From: Paenibacillus_AR mesotrionivorans
Lineage (GTDB): Bacteria; Bacillota; Bacilli; Paenibacillales; NBRC-103111
Direction of reading: 5' to 3'
Assembly: GCF_046098205.1 (NCBI RefSeq)
Contig: NZ_JBJURJ010000005.1
Span: 310,001 to 374,000 of the forward strand
Length of the DNA: 64,000 bases
A program made the translations under genes and the position numbers. Positions 1 through 7,800 of the stretch are shown here, piece after piece. The number at the start of each line of letters is the position of its first letter. The stretch's first letter is position 1. The notes beneath the pieces were generated by a model, which saw only the letters and a program-made list of their open reading frames with translations, was not told where the DNA came from and did not search any database.

Positions 1-44
1 TGGCTCCGTCCCTGAAGCAGCAAAGAAAGGAAGTCGCCAAGTAA
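1..44 (+). CDS. C-terminal tail of an upstream gene (partial)
   Basis: Thirteen in-frame codons (APSLKQQRKEVAK) run to a TAA stop whose last base is the first base of the larB ATG (TAATG overlap), so this is the end of a translationally coupled upstream gene. In lar operons the neighbour of larB is often larE, the sulfur transferase, but the tail is too short to recognise, so that identity is inference from context only. Confidence 0.5.
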   Translation, partial: APSLKQQRKEVAK

Positions 45-832
45 TGGATATTGATCAGTTGCTGAAGCTGGTCCATACCGGGGATTTGAATCCGGAGGAG
101 GCCAAGGTCCACATCAAGGAGCTGCTGAAGGCTAAGGAGCCGGACGGCACGGCGGACATGGGCTTCGCCCGGCTGGATGTGCACCGGGAACGCCGGACCG
201 GGTTTCCCGAGGTTATTTTCGGTCAAGGCAAAACACCGGAGCAGCTCCGGGCCATTTTCCTGAAGCTAATGGAGCATGTGGACCGGGTGCTGGCCACCCG
301 GGTTACCCCGGAGCAAGCGGAGCTGGTGCTGCAGGATGTGCCTGCCGCCCGTTATGATCCGGTAAGCCGCACCATCTCCTGGCGCCAAAAGCCCTTCGTC
401 CCCTCCAAAAACGGTTACGTGGCCGTGGCCTGTGCAGGCACCTCGGATCTTCCCGTAGCGGAGGAAGCCGCCATCACCGCCGAAATGCTGGGCAGCCGGG
501 TGGAGCGCATCTACGACGTGGGCGTGGCAGGGATTCATCGCCTGTTCGAGCGGATCAGCATCCTTCGTGAAGCTGATGCCATTGTGGTGGCGGCAGGGAT
601 GGAGGGAGCTTTGGCCAGTGTGGTGGGCGGTTTGGTATCCAAGCCGATTATCGCCGTCCCCACCAGCATCGGCTACGGCGCCAGCCTGAATGGGATTGCC
701 GCCATGCTGGCGATGCTTAATTCCTGCGCCCCGGGTGTCACCGTGGTAAATATCGACAACGGCTTTGGCGCAGGTTACGCAGCCGGAGTTATCCAACAAA
801 ATCTGGAGAAGAAGGCGAAATCACCTTTATGA
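44..832 (+). CDS. larB: LarB, pyridinium-3,5-biscarboxylate mononucleotide synthase
   Basis: LarB carboxylates and hydrolyses nicotinic acid adenine dinucleotide, the first step toward the nickel-pincer nucleotide cofactor of lactate racemase and related enzymes. The 262-residue protein has the family layout: a helical N-terminal part (about 1-115) and a PurE-like carboxylase domain (about 120-255). The signature AGTSDLPVAEEA is at residues 131-142, and the NSCAPG segment carries Cys228, at the position expected for the catalytic cysteine. The ATG overlaps the stop of the preceding gene and the reading frame overlaps larC1 by four bases (ATGA), so the genes are translationally coupled. The lactate racemase apoprotein gene itself is not in this window. 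Confidence 0.93.
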   Translation: MDIDQLLKLVHTGDLNPEEAKVHIKELLKAKEPDGTADMGFARLDVHRERRTGFPEVIFGQGKTPEQLRAIFLKLMEHVDRVLATRVTPEQAELVLQDVPAARYDPVSRTISWRQKPFVPSKNGYVAVACAGTSDLPVAEEAAITAEMLGSRVERIYDVGVAGIHRLFERISILREADAIVVAAGMEGALASVVGGLVSKPIIAVPTSIGYGASLNGIAAMLAMLNSCAPGVTVVNIDNGFGAGYAAGVIQQNLEKKAKSPL

Positions 833-1863
833 AAATCGTGTATCTGGATTGCTTTTCGGGCATTGCCGGGGACATGACCCTGGCGGCCCTGGTGGATGCA
901 GGCGCGGATAAGGATTATGTGGAGCAGGAGCTGGCCAAGCTGCCGGTGGACCCCTTTTCCCTCCGTTGGTCCCGGGTGACCAAACGGGGCGTCTCCGCCC
1001 TGAAGCTGGACGTGCTCCTGGACGAGGCCAACCCGCCCAAGCAGCACCGCCATTACAAGGAAATTGTAGAAATGATCGTCCGGGCCGGCTTCAGCGAAAA
1101 AGCTACCGCTCTGGCACTCTCCATTTTCGAGAAAATTGCCGTAGCGGAGGCCAAAATCCATGATGTGCCGGTGGAGCGTGTACACTTCCATGAAGTAGGC
1201 GCCATCGACTCCATTGTGGACGTAATCGGGGTTGCGCTGGCTCTGGATTCTCTGGAGGCGGATAAAATCATCAGCTCCCCGGTCCCCTTAGGCTCGGGCT
1301 CCATCCGCATCGACCATGGCCTTTACCCAGTGCCGGCTCCGGCCACCCTGGAGATGATGCGGGGCATCCCCGTTGCCGAAAGCCGCCTGCGAATGGAGCT
1401 GACGACACCTACAGGCGCAGGCATCATCGCGGGAGCAGCCACCGGCTTCCTCATGTCCCTGCCGTCCATGATCGTGGACAGCATCGGCTATGGAGCCGGT
1501 ACCCGGGACCTGGCGGATCAGCCCAATGTGCTGCGTGTAGTGATTGGTCATACGGAGCCGTATCTGGACAAGTGGCATACCCAGCATGAGCTGCATCATG
1601 TGGAGCATGTCCACGAGCATGCCCATCACCATCACCACCATGACGACTCCCATGAGCATGTCCACCACCATCACCACGGGGACGATCATGAGCATGGACA
1701 CGGGCATCATCACCATCACGGCGATGATCATCACGGACATACGCATGCCCATGATGAAGAGCATACCCATGATCACCATCACAGTGGTCATCCCCACTCC
1801 CATCCCCATGCGCATGAACAGGAGACCATGAGCGGAGAAGCTGCCTGCGATACCAAGCACTAA
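829..1863 (+). CDS. larC1: LarC N-terminal domain (LarC1) with a long histidine-rich tail
   Basis: LarC is the CTP-dependent nickel insertase (cyclometallase) that installs Ni in the pincer cofactor. The start MKIVYLDCFSGIAGDM is typical of the family. Residues 1-240 match the N-terminal LarC domain, including HFHEVGAIDSIVD (119-131). Residues 250-329 are a metal-binding tail with more than 40 histidines broken by Asp, Glu and Gly. The protein stops at residue 344, where the C-terminal CTP-binding domain would normally follow. That domain is encoded separately on the opposite strand just downstream. In Lactiplantibacillus plantarum the two halves are joined by ribosomal frameshifting; the inverted arrangement here excludes that. 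The histidine tail probably binds or stores nickel. Confidence 0.9.
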   Translation: MKIVYLDCFSGIAGDMTLAALVDAGADKDYVEQELAKLPVDPFSLRWSRVTKRGVSALKLDVLLDEANPPKQHRHYKEIVEMIVRAGFSEKATALALSIFEKIAVAEAKIHDVPVERVHFHEVGAIDSIVDVIGVALALDSLEADKIISSPVPLGSGSIRIDHGLYPVPAPATLEMMRGIPVAESRLRMELTTPTGAGIIAGAATGFLMSLPSMIVDSIGYGAGTRDLADQPNVLRVVIGHTEPYLDKWHTQHELHHVEHVHEHAHHHHHHDDSHEHVHHHHHGDDHEHGHGHHHHHGDDHHGHTHAHDEEHTHDHHHSGHPHSHPHAHEQETMSGEAACDTKH

Positions 1864-1885
1864 ACTGCCATCCGGCAGCCCAAAT

Positions 1886-1960
1886 ACAAAAAAAGTGAAT
1901 GTATCTTCCGAAGAGGCCGATTGTACCGGTCGCCGCGGGACATCCATTCACTTTTTTTGT
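1886..1960. terminator. Bidirectional terminator-like inverted repeat between larC1 and larC2
   Basis: A perfect 16-bp inverted repeat, ACAAAAAAAGTGAATG (1886-1901) and its complement (1945-1960), surrounds a 43-base loop. The arms end in runs of seven A or T, so a U-run follows the stem in either direction. It lies between two convergent genes. The long loop is atypical of an efficient intrinsic terminator. Confidence 0.6.
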
Positions 1961-1969
1961 GGACTTTCG

Positions 1970-2452
1970 TCAAACCAGCGGTCCCGCCGCGCTCCGGTAA
2001 CGGCTTCTCACCTCTTCGTATACTTCCTTCAGGGGTACCTTGTGGAGCCGCGCGGCCTCCTCGCATTCCCGGAACTCGGGGGCGAACTGCACCACTTTCC
2101 CCTGGTGGTACCCCACCTTCACCGTCATGGGTCCGAAGCAGGTCTCCACCCGGAAGAACTCCCGGCCAAGACGGTGGCATTCCGCCCGTATGTACCGCAG
2201 CCCCAGTGTGGTGGTTTCCGCAAAAATCACCTGCTCCATTGCGGCGATGCCTTCTTCGCCTACCAGCACATTCAGCATGATGCCGGGCCTGCCCTTTTTC
2301 ATAATAATTGGAATCCAGTACACATCATTGGCTCCCGCAGCCAGCAGAAGATCCGTTATGTAAGAGGTAAATTCCGGATTCATGTCATCCAGATTGGCCT
2401 GAATGACCACCATTCCTCCGTCGGTGTGCTCTTGTCTGTGCGAATGCTCCAA
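1970..2452 (-). CDS. larC2: LarC C-terminal domain (LarC2), encoded as a separate inverted gene
   Basis: This 160-residue protein corresponds to the C-terminal domain of LarC. NLDDMNPEFTSYITDLLLAA (19-38) is the recognisable start of that domain, followed by a stretch resembling YWIPIIMKKGRPG. In L. plantarum LarC this part binds CTP and is needed for nickel insertion. Here it is a stand-alone gene running toward larC1. TTG at 2452 is preferred as start because GGGAGGG lies about 7 bases upstream; the ATG at 2413 has its GGAGG directly adjacent. The frame is open and well conserved, so it looks functional, probably acting in trans with LarC1. Confidence 0.85.
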   Translation of the reverse strand: MEHSHRQEHTDGGMVVIQANLDDMNPEFTSYITDLLLAAGANDVYWIPIIMKKGRPGIMLNVLVGEEGIAAMEQVIFAETTTLGLRYIRAECHRLGREFFRVETCFGPMTVKVGYHQGKVVQFAPEFRECEEAARLHKVPLKEVYEEVRSRYRSAAGPLV

Positions 2453-2500
2453 GGCCGGTCCCTCCCATCAGGATAAAATTCGACTCCCTTAAACATGCTA

Positions 2501-2509
2501 AGTATAGCA
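2501..2509 (-). promoter_or_regulatory. Possible extended -10 promoter for larC2
   Basis: On the minus strand TGCTATACT forms an extended -10 (TGn plus TATACT) about 50 bases upstream of the larC2 TTG. There is no good -35 at 16-18 bases. It would give larC2 its own transcription, which it needs because larB-larC1 is read in the other direction. Confidence 0.35.
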
Positions 2510-2565
2510 CACACACATGGAGTACATGCCAAATTGGCTTAAACCAGGAGCGGGAGGACGATCAT

Positions 2566-3612
2566 ATGGGACGGCGGCACCGATACGGCGGTCTCGCGGC
2601 AGCAGCGGCCTTCGTCTGGCTGGCCGGGGCAGGGCTTGCAGCTGCGGAACCGGCAGGGGCAGATGCGGAGGTTTCAGCTCCCCAGGCCGCTGCAGCGGCC
2701 GATCAGGCCTATGGGGAACGCAAGGCCCTGTTTGAGGAAACCAGCACCATTACAGGCATCAGGTGGTTTGATTTGGCCGCGGCCGATCAATATGAACGCA
2801 CCATGAACTTTGTGAAGAAGCGCACACCGGGCGACGGACTGGTGGCCGTTTATTTCTCACCGGAGGACTGGGCGGGGTTGGCTAATCCGGACCGGACGGA
2901 TACCAGTCCGTTAGGGATTGCGGCATTCGGCGGCAAAGGTCTGGACGGAAACGGGGATGGGCGGGCGGACCGGAACAGCGATCTGGACAGGCTGGCAGCC
3001 TTCGCGCGGCAGATTACCAAATTCGGGACGGATGAGGAAAACTTCCGGATCGGGTTATGGGAATATTACCAGAATAACCGGGCGGTCGAACGGATTCTCC
3101 AGTTTTCCAAAATTTATGCCGCCTACGGTACCCTGGATTTGTTTACCCACGCATTTCCTCTCCCGCTGGGGGCGGATTATTCGTACCGGGATACCTGGGG
3201 CGCCAGCCGCGGGTGGGGAGGCGACCGGATTCATGAGGGAACCGACCTCTTCGCCCACCATGGTGTTCCAGTCCGCAGCACCTGCTACGGAATTATTGAG
3301 GTCATGGGCTGGAATCCCTTCGGCGGATGGAGAGTAGGTATCCGGGATCTGAATAATGTGTATCATTATTACGCCCACCTCTCCGGCTTCAGCAAGGAGG
3401 TCAAAACCGGCGATGTGGTCAAGCCTGCACAGGTGATCGGCTGGGTGGGAAGCTCCGGCTACGGCAAACCCGGCACCTCCGGGAAATTCCCTCCGCATCT
3501 GCATTTTGGCCTGTACCGGGATAACGGCTTGGCCGAATGGTCCTTCGACCCTTATTCCCACCTCAAAAAATGGGAGCGGGAGGAACGGGCCGCAGGCCGC
3601 AAAAAGAAATAA
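2566..3612 (+). CDS. Secreted M23 (LytM-type) metallopeptidase
   Basis: A 348-residue protein with an N-terminal signal-type hydrophobic stretch ending in an AAA cleavage region (about residues 8-28), so exported. The C-terminal third is an M23 peptidase domain: HEGTD with the first zinc-binding His at about 223 and Asp four residues later, and HLHFG with the catalytic and zinc-binding His around 311-313. M23 enzymes cleave peptide cross-links of peptidoglycan. The region before the domain (about 40-200) has no motif I recognise. The ATG is preceded by GGGAGG at good spacing. It diverges from larC2 and converges on the transglutaminase-like gene, in line with a cell-wall neighbourhood. Confidence 0.85.
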   Translation: MGRRHRYGGLAAAAAFVWLAGAGLAAAEPAGADAEVSAPQAAAAADQAYGERKALFEETSTITGIRWFDLAAADQYERTMNFVKKRTPGDGLVAVYFSPEDWAGLANPDRTDTSPLGIAAFGGKGLDGNGDGRADRNSDLDRLAAFARQITKFGTDEENFRIGLWEYYQNNRAVERILQFSKIYAAYGTLDLFTHAFPLPLGADYSYRDTWGASRGWGGDRIHEGTDLFAHHGVPVRSTCYGIIEVMGWNPFGGWRVGIRDLNNVYHYYAHLSGFSKEVKTGDVVKPAQVIGWVGSSGYGKPGTSGKFPPHLHFGLYRDNGLAEWSFDPYSHLKKWEREERAAGRKKK

Positions 3613-3640
3613 AAAAAGCCGGGGGATCGCTCCTCCGGCC
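3611..3640 (-). terminator. Intrinsic terminator of the transglutaminase-like gene
   Basis: On the minus strand GCCGGAGG-AGCGAT-CCCCCGGC forms a GC-rich stem with one mismatch followed by seven T. It starts 11 bases after the transglutaminase-like stop and abuts the stop of the convergent M23 gene. Confidence 0.75.
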
Positions 3641-3650
3641 TTGCTGTTTA

Positions 3651-4430
3651 TTAGTAGCTCTTAGCGGCAACGTACTTGCTGCTGTCCTTGGCGAAGGCGG
3701 CGCTTCCGCTGCCTGCATCCACGGTGGTATCTACAGTTACCCATGCCCCGTTCAGAAGCACTTCGTTCCAGGCGTGGTATACGTTGACATATTCCGATGT
3801 GCCCATCATCAGCTTGGTGGGTACCCCGACGCTGCGGGTCATGGCGGCAAAAAGGGAGGAATAGTCGTAGCAGATGCCTGTCCCGTCCACCAATACTTGG
3901 CTCAGGTTAGGAATGTACCCGGTAGCAACATTGGCAGCCAGCTCATAATCATAGGTTACAGAACCGATAATATAGTCATAAATGGCCTTGACCTTGGCTT
4001 CGTCTGTGTTCAAGCCTGCAGTCAATTCCTTCGCCTTTGCTACAACATCGGTAGCCGCAGCCCAGTTTACATTTTGGGTCGAATTCAGGTAAACGGCATT
4101 GGCATCGGCCAGCACAACATCTTTGGTTGCCGAGTATACACTCTTGTACTTGTTGCCGGTGGTATTCTCCAGTACGGCAATTTTGTAGGTTCCATCGCCC
4201 AGTTGAAGCGGGAAGCTTTCTTCGGTTCCGTTATTCTTCAAGTCATAGGTGTAGCTTGTCCCGTCCTTGGTAACCATGACCTTGACCCGGGCACCGGAAT
4301 CCGCTTGGTATTGGACGCCGATGGATCCGGCTGAGAGCTTGCTGTCATTCAACCAGGATGCGGCAGATGCGGCGGATGCATATGCGAAAAGCATACTTGC
4401 TGCGACAATAGACGTGATGAACTTCCGCAT
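3651..4430 (-). CDS. Secreted transglutaminase-like cysteine protein under c-di-GMP control
   Basis: A 259-residue protein with a clean signal peptide (MRKFITSIVAASMLFAYASA, cleavage near AASA) and a C-terminal transglutaminase-like domain. The Cys-His-Asp triad is visible: Cys187 in GTGICYDYSS, His219 in YHAWNEV and Asp234 in VDTTVD. The first 110 residues look like a beta-rich domain of unknown role. The fold supports cross-linking, peptidase or amidase chemistry; the substrate cannot be read from sequence. The gene is monocistronic, with two tandem c-di-GMP-I riboswitches upstream and its own terminator, which suggests a role in the switch between motile and sessile states, for example cell-surface or matrix modification. 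Confidence 0.85.
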   Translation of the reverse strand: MRKFITSIVAASMLFAYASAASAASWLNDSKLSAGSIGVQYQADSGARVKVMVTKDGTSYTYDLKNNGTEESFPLQLGDGTYKIAVLENTTGNKYKSVYSATKDVVLADANAVYLNSTQNVNWAAATDVVAKAKELTAGLNTDEAKVKAIYDYIIGSVTYDYELAANVATGYIPNLSQVLVDGTGICYDYSSLFAAMTRSVGVPTKLMMGTSEYVNVYHAWNEVLLNGAWVTVDTTVDAGSGSAAFAKDSSKYVAAKSY

Positions 4431-4440
4431 ACAAAAAACC

Positions 4441-4540
4441 TCCTTCGGGAGCTGGCTGCCATTCTTCTGACGAAGGGAAGGCCCTTTAGCTTTGCGTCCC
4501 TGCTTTTCAGCAGGTTTGCCGTTATCGGTGTAGGCTTGGG
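4441..4540 (-). promoter_or_regulatory. c-di-GMP-I (GEMM) riboswitch, proximal copy, with ribosome-binding-site hairpin
   Basis: On the minus strand the conserved core reads GGCAAACC, a stem-loop capped by a GAAA tetraloop, then GGGACGCAAAGC, a GGGCCT segment and GGCAGCCAG, the layout of the class I c-di-GMP aptamer. Directly after it CTCC-CGAA-GGAG forms a hairpin whose 3' arm is the ribosome binding site (GGAGG, 8 bases before the ATG), followed by six T. The platform could therefore act on translation or as a short terminator. Confidence 0.93.
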
Positions 4541-4564
4541 TGATGCCTTAAAAATGAAAAAAGC

Positions 4565-4668
4565 CAATTGCATTCGGTAGCTGGCTGCCATCCTTCTTGG
4601 GAAGGGAAGACCCTGTAGCTTTGCGTCCCAGCCTTTCGGCAGGTTTGCCATTTATCGTGTATTGCCTT
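4565..4668 (-). promoter_or_regulatory. c-di-GMP-I (GEMM) riboswitch, distal copy
   Basis: A second class I c-di-GMP aptamer directly upstream of the first. It has GGCAAACC, a stem capped by GAAA, GGGACGCAAAGC, GGGTCT and GGCAGCCAG. Its 3' end can pair as AGCCA...TGGCT followed by TTTTTT, a possible terminator platform overlapping the aptamer. The two copies share the core but differ in stem sequences, so they are diverged tandem copies. Two aptamers in series could give a steeper or two-input response. Confidence 0.92.
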
Positions 4669-4675
4669 TGGTTTT

Positions 4676-4704
4676 AATCTATCAGAAATTCGACATTTTT
4701 TCAA
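4676..4704 (-). promoter_or_regulatory. Sigma-A-type promoter of the riboswitch transcript
   Basis: On the minus strand TTGAAA (4699-4704) and TAGATT (4676-4681) are separated by 17 bases, just upstream of the distal aptamer. It would start transcription a few bases before the first aptamer. Confidence 0.5.
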
Positions 4705-4774
4705 TAGAGTTGTAGAAAAATATGCTAGTACCTATAGCCTGTCCTTCACAGGAAAGACATTTTTTTTGAATGAC

Positions 4775-4810
4775 AAAAAAGCTGCCGGAATCTCTGTCCG
4801 GCAGCTTTCT
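4775..4810 (-). terminator. Intrinsic terminator after the first LPXTG protein gene
   Basis: A perfect 11-bp stem, AAGCTGCCGGA (4779-4789) with its complement (4797-4807), a 7-base loop and a T-run on the minus strand, about 20 bases after the stop codon. Confidence 0.85.
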
Positions 4811-4827
4811 TTGGCCTGTGATTTGGG

Positions 4828-7800
4828 TTACTTCTTCAAACGGAATCTCCGCAGGGAAACTCCCGCAACCAGCAGGCCTATTCCTGCCAATTGCCACAGC
4901 AATCTCCGCTCCTCGCCGGTTTTGGGTAAGGTGGCTATCTCCGGCGCAGGGGTCAAGCCTCCCAAGGGGACCTCCTCCACATCGATTTCGATAAGCAGGT
5001 CTTCCCCGTTGCCATCCTTGTCCACGATATTGACTGTAAAGGAATCCTTCCCGGTATATCCAGGATCAGGCGTATACAGCCAGCTGCCGGTATCGTCCAC
5101 GCTCAATGTGCCATGCCCCGGGGGTTTGGCAATATCCACCTTTCCTCCCTCCGGTACCGGTACGGAGCCTCCCTTAGGCGTGTCCTGATCCGTAATTTCG
5201 GTCAAGGGTGTCGGAGTAGGGGACGGCGTCAGCGTTGGTTTCGGTGTTCCAGGCTCCGGTGTAACACTGGGAGACGGGCTGGCCGAAGCCTCTGTGGTGG
5301 CTTGAGGCGTCGGGGTGGCCGTCACTGCAGGCGTCGGGCTGGCGCTGGGGCTGACAGTGGGACTGGGAGTCGGGGTGCTTGGTTCCTCCCCTGACCCGCC
5401 TGAATTCCCATCAGGTGTCGGCGTCGGCGTTGCTGTCGGTGTCGGCGTTGCCGTTGGTGTTGCTGTCGGCGTTGCTGTCGATGTCGGCGTCGGTGTTGCT
5501 GTCGGCGTTGCTGTCGGTGTTGCCGTTGGTGTTGCCGTTGGTGTTGCCGTTGGTGTTGCCGTCGGTGTTGCCGTTGGTGTTGCCGTCGGTGTTGCCGTCG
5601 GTGTTGCCGTCGGTGTTGCCGTCGGTGTTGCCGTTGGCGTAGCCGTCGGTGTTGCCGTTGGCGTAGGTGTTGGCGTCACAGACGGAAGCTTCTCATTGGT
5701 CAGCACCGTGGTAACCGCGGCGGTATTGATGGTGATATTGTGGGACGCCGTGTCCAAACGGTAGCCAACCGGCGCCTTAACCTCCTTCAGCACGTAGCTG
5801 CCCCCGTACAACCGGGTAAATACAATTTCGCCCTGAGCATCCGTCTTCCCGCTGGCCACATAAATCTCGCCTGAACCGGATTTGCGGTACAGATCGAATT
5901 CCGCGCCGGCAAGCCGCACATTGGAATCCGCCGCATCCTTTTTCACAACAGTAAGATTGGCATTGGTGATGCCGCCGCTTCCGGTCCCTTCCCCGGAGGA
6001 AAATTTAACCACAACATTCGTGGTATTGCTGGTTTTGGTGCTGGTCACATTGGTGCCGGACAACAGGGCGGTATTCGACACCGTTTCATTGTTATTGGCA
6101 ATGACCAGACTTTGATATTCCAGAATATAGGGTTTGGTGATGGTATTCAGGAAGATCAGCTCAAATACAGGCTTGCCATCCTTGTCCTGGCTGTAATTAA
6201 GGGTGTAATCCGTCCCCTTCTGCAAAAGAGTGGCCCCTTTGGTCACATTAACCTTGGTGGGATCGGAAGAATTCTGGCTGACCACCGTGTTGTACACCTT
6301 GAAGGAATCCTGTACAAACATCTGGTTGGCTGATCCCGTATCCGTAATAACGGCATTTTCGATGGTGGATTGGTTCCGGTTAATATGGATGGTCCAATTG
6401 ATCCGGTCCCCGCTTTGGGCTCCCGACTTGGTGACATATTCATTGGTATAGGGAATGTTCACCGATGCAGTCAGATTTTCCGACTTGGGTACCGCCCCGT
6501 CGTACAGGTTAGCGGTATCCGACGCATTGGTATCCACCAGCACGTTCTCCAGGCTTGTTTTGTAAACCAGGTAATAGCCCTTGGTAATCGGTTGGTCAAA
6601 TGCCACTGTCAGCGTATTTCCGTTGGCAGCATCAGGAAGAGTAACCGTGAACCCGCTAGTGATCTCGGCACCTTTGGTTGTATTGCCATCCGGTGCAATG
6701 GTCATGGCGTAGACCTTAACCGATTGGCCAATAAGCTTCTGGGGCGCTTCGATCACATCCTTGACCACCGCATTCTGGAGCGTCCACAGGTTGTAGTTGA
6801 AGCCAACCTCCCAGTTTAGCTCCTTCTTCACGGCATTGTAGCTTCCGTTTTTGAAGCCGTTGTTTTTGGTGTACGCATTGGGGTCAAAAGGCTGGGAAAC
6901 CGCCTGCTCATGGGGAGTGCTGTTCTCCGTCCAAGCCACATGGGCGGCGTTGGGGAATATTTTGCCCCCGGCAGTTTGGTTAGCCAGATCGAAGCCCGTG
7001 TTGTAGGTGATGGTGCAAGGACCTGTCAGGTCCACCGTAAATAGAAGCACAAATCCGTTGGCGTAATCGCCGTCCTTGGGAGCCAACGTGAAATCCGTTC
7101 CTTTGGCCAGGGTCTTATTATTATTTCCCTTGACCCCCAGGCTGCCTTCATCAAAGGACAGGCCCTGCAGGGAGAAGGTATCCGTCACCACAGCGTTTTG
7201 CATGGTGTAGTAGCTGCCGTCCGGCTTTTTGTCGTTGTTCACAGTAATTTTCCAGCCGACGGTTTTGGCGTTATAGTCCCTTGTGGTGATGCTTTTGGTC
7301 AAAATGCTGGACTCCAGCTTTTTGGAGGCTGTTTTTTCGGTTCCGTTAAAATAGACTGTATTGGTAACCGTTTGGCTGCTGTCCGTGTCGCTGTCCGCAT
7401 ACACCCGGCCGCTTGCTTTGGTCTTGTAGACGATGTTATACGCTTTGTCGATGGAGCCGATGAAGGTTACCCGAAACCCGGCTTGTCCGGGACGGGCGGG
7501 GTCGCTCAGGGGGCCCGTTACCGTATAATCCGTTCCTGCGGTCAGCGCGGTTCCCTGCTTAGGCCCTGTGCCGTTGGCATTGGGGAAGGTTACCGGGTAT
7601 ACCTTAACCGTGGACACATCCAGCGTTTGGTTGGCGCTGAACCAATCCTCCACCTGTGTTCCCGCTGAGGTCCGTTCATCATAGTTGACCTTCAACGTCC
7701 ATTCCACACTCTGGTCATTCTGGCTGTAAGTTCCGGCAGACTTATCCAGCTGCGCGCCCCGGGCAGGCTTCACGGTAGCTGTGGCGCTTTTGGGCAGGGA

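Noticed and set aside
1288..1951. Long open frames opposite the histidine-rich end of larC1
   Set aside because: They come from the CAT/CAC repeats read on the other strand and give Met/Val-rich nonsense with no ribosome binding site.
1863..1970. Programmed frameshift between larC1 and larC2
   Set aside because: The second half is on the opposite strand, so no frameshift could join them.
4349..4704. Open frames across the riboswitch region
   Set aside because: They read through two conserved aptamers and show repeats only because the aptamers are tandem copies.
5415..5680. Regular short repeats that might be a CRISPR or a regulatory tandem array
   Set aside because: They keep the reading frame of the adhesin gene and encode a Thr-Pro-Thr-Ala stalk; differences are mostly silent.
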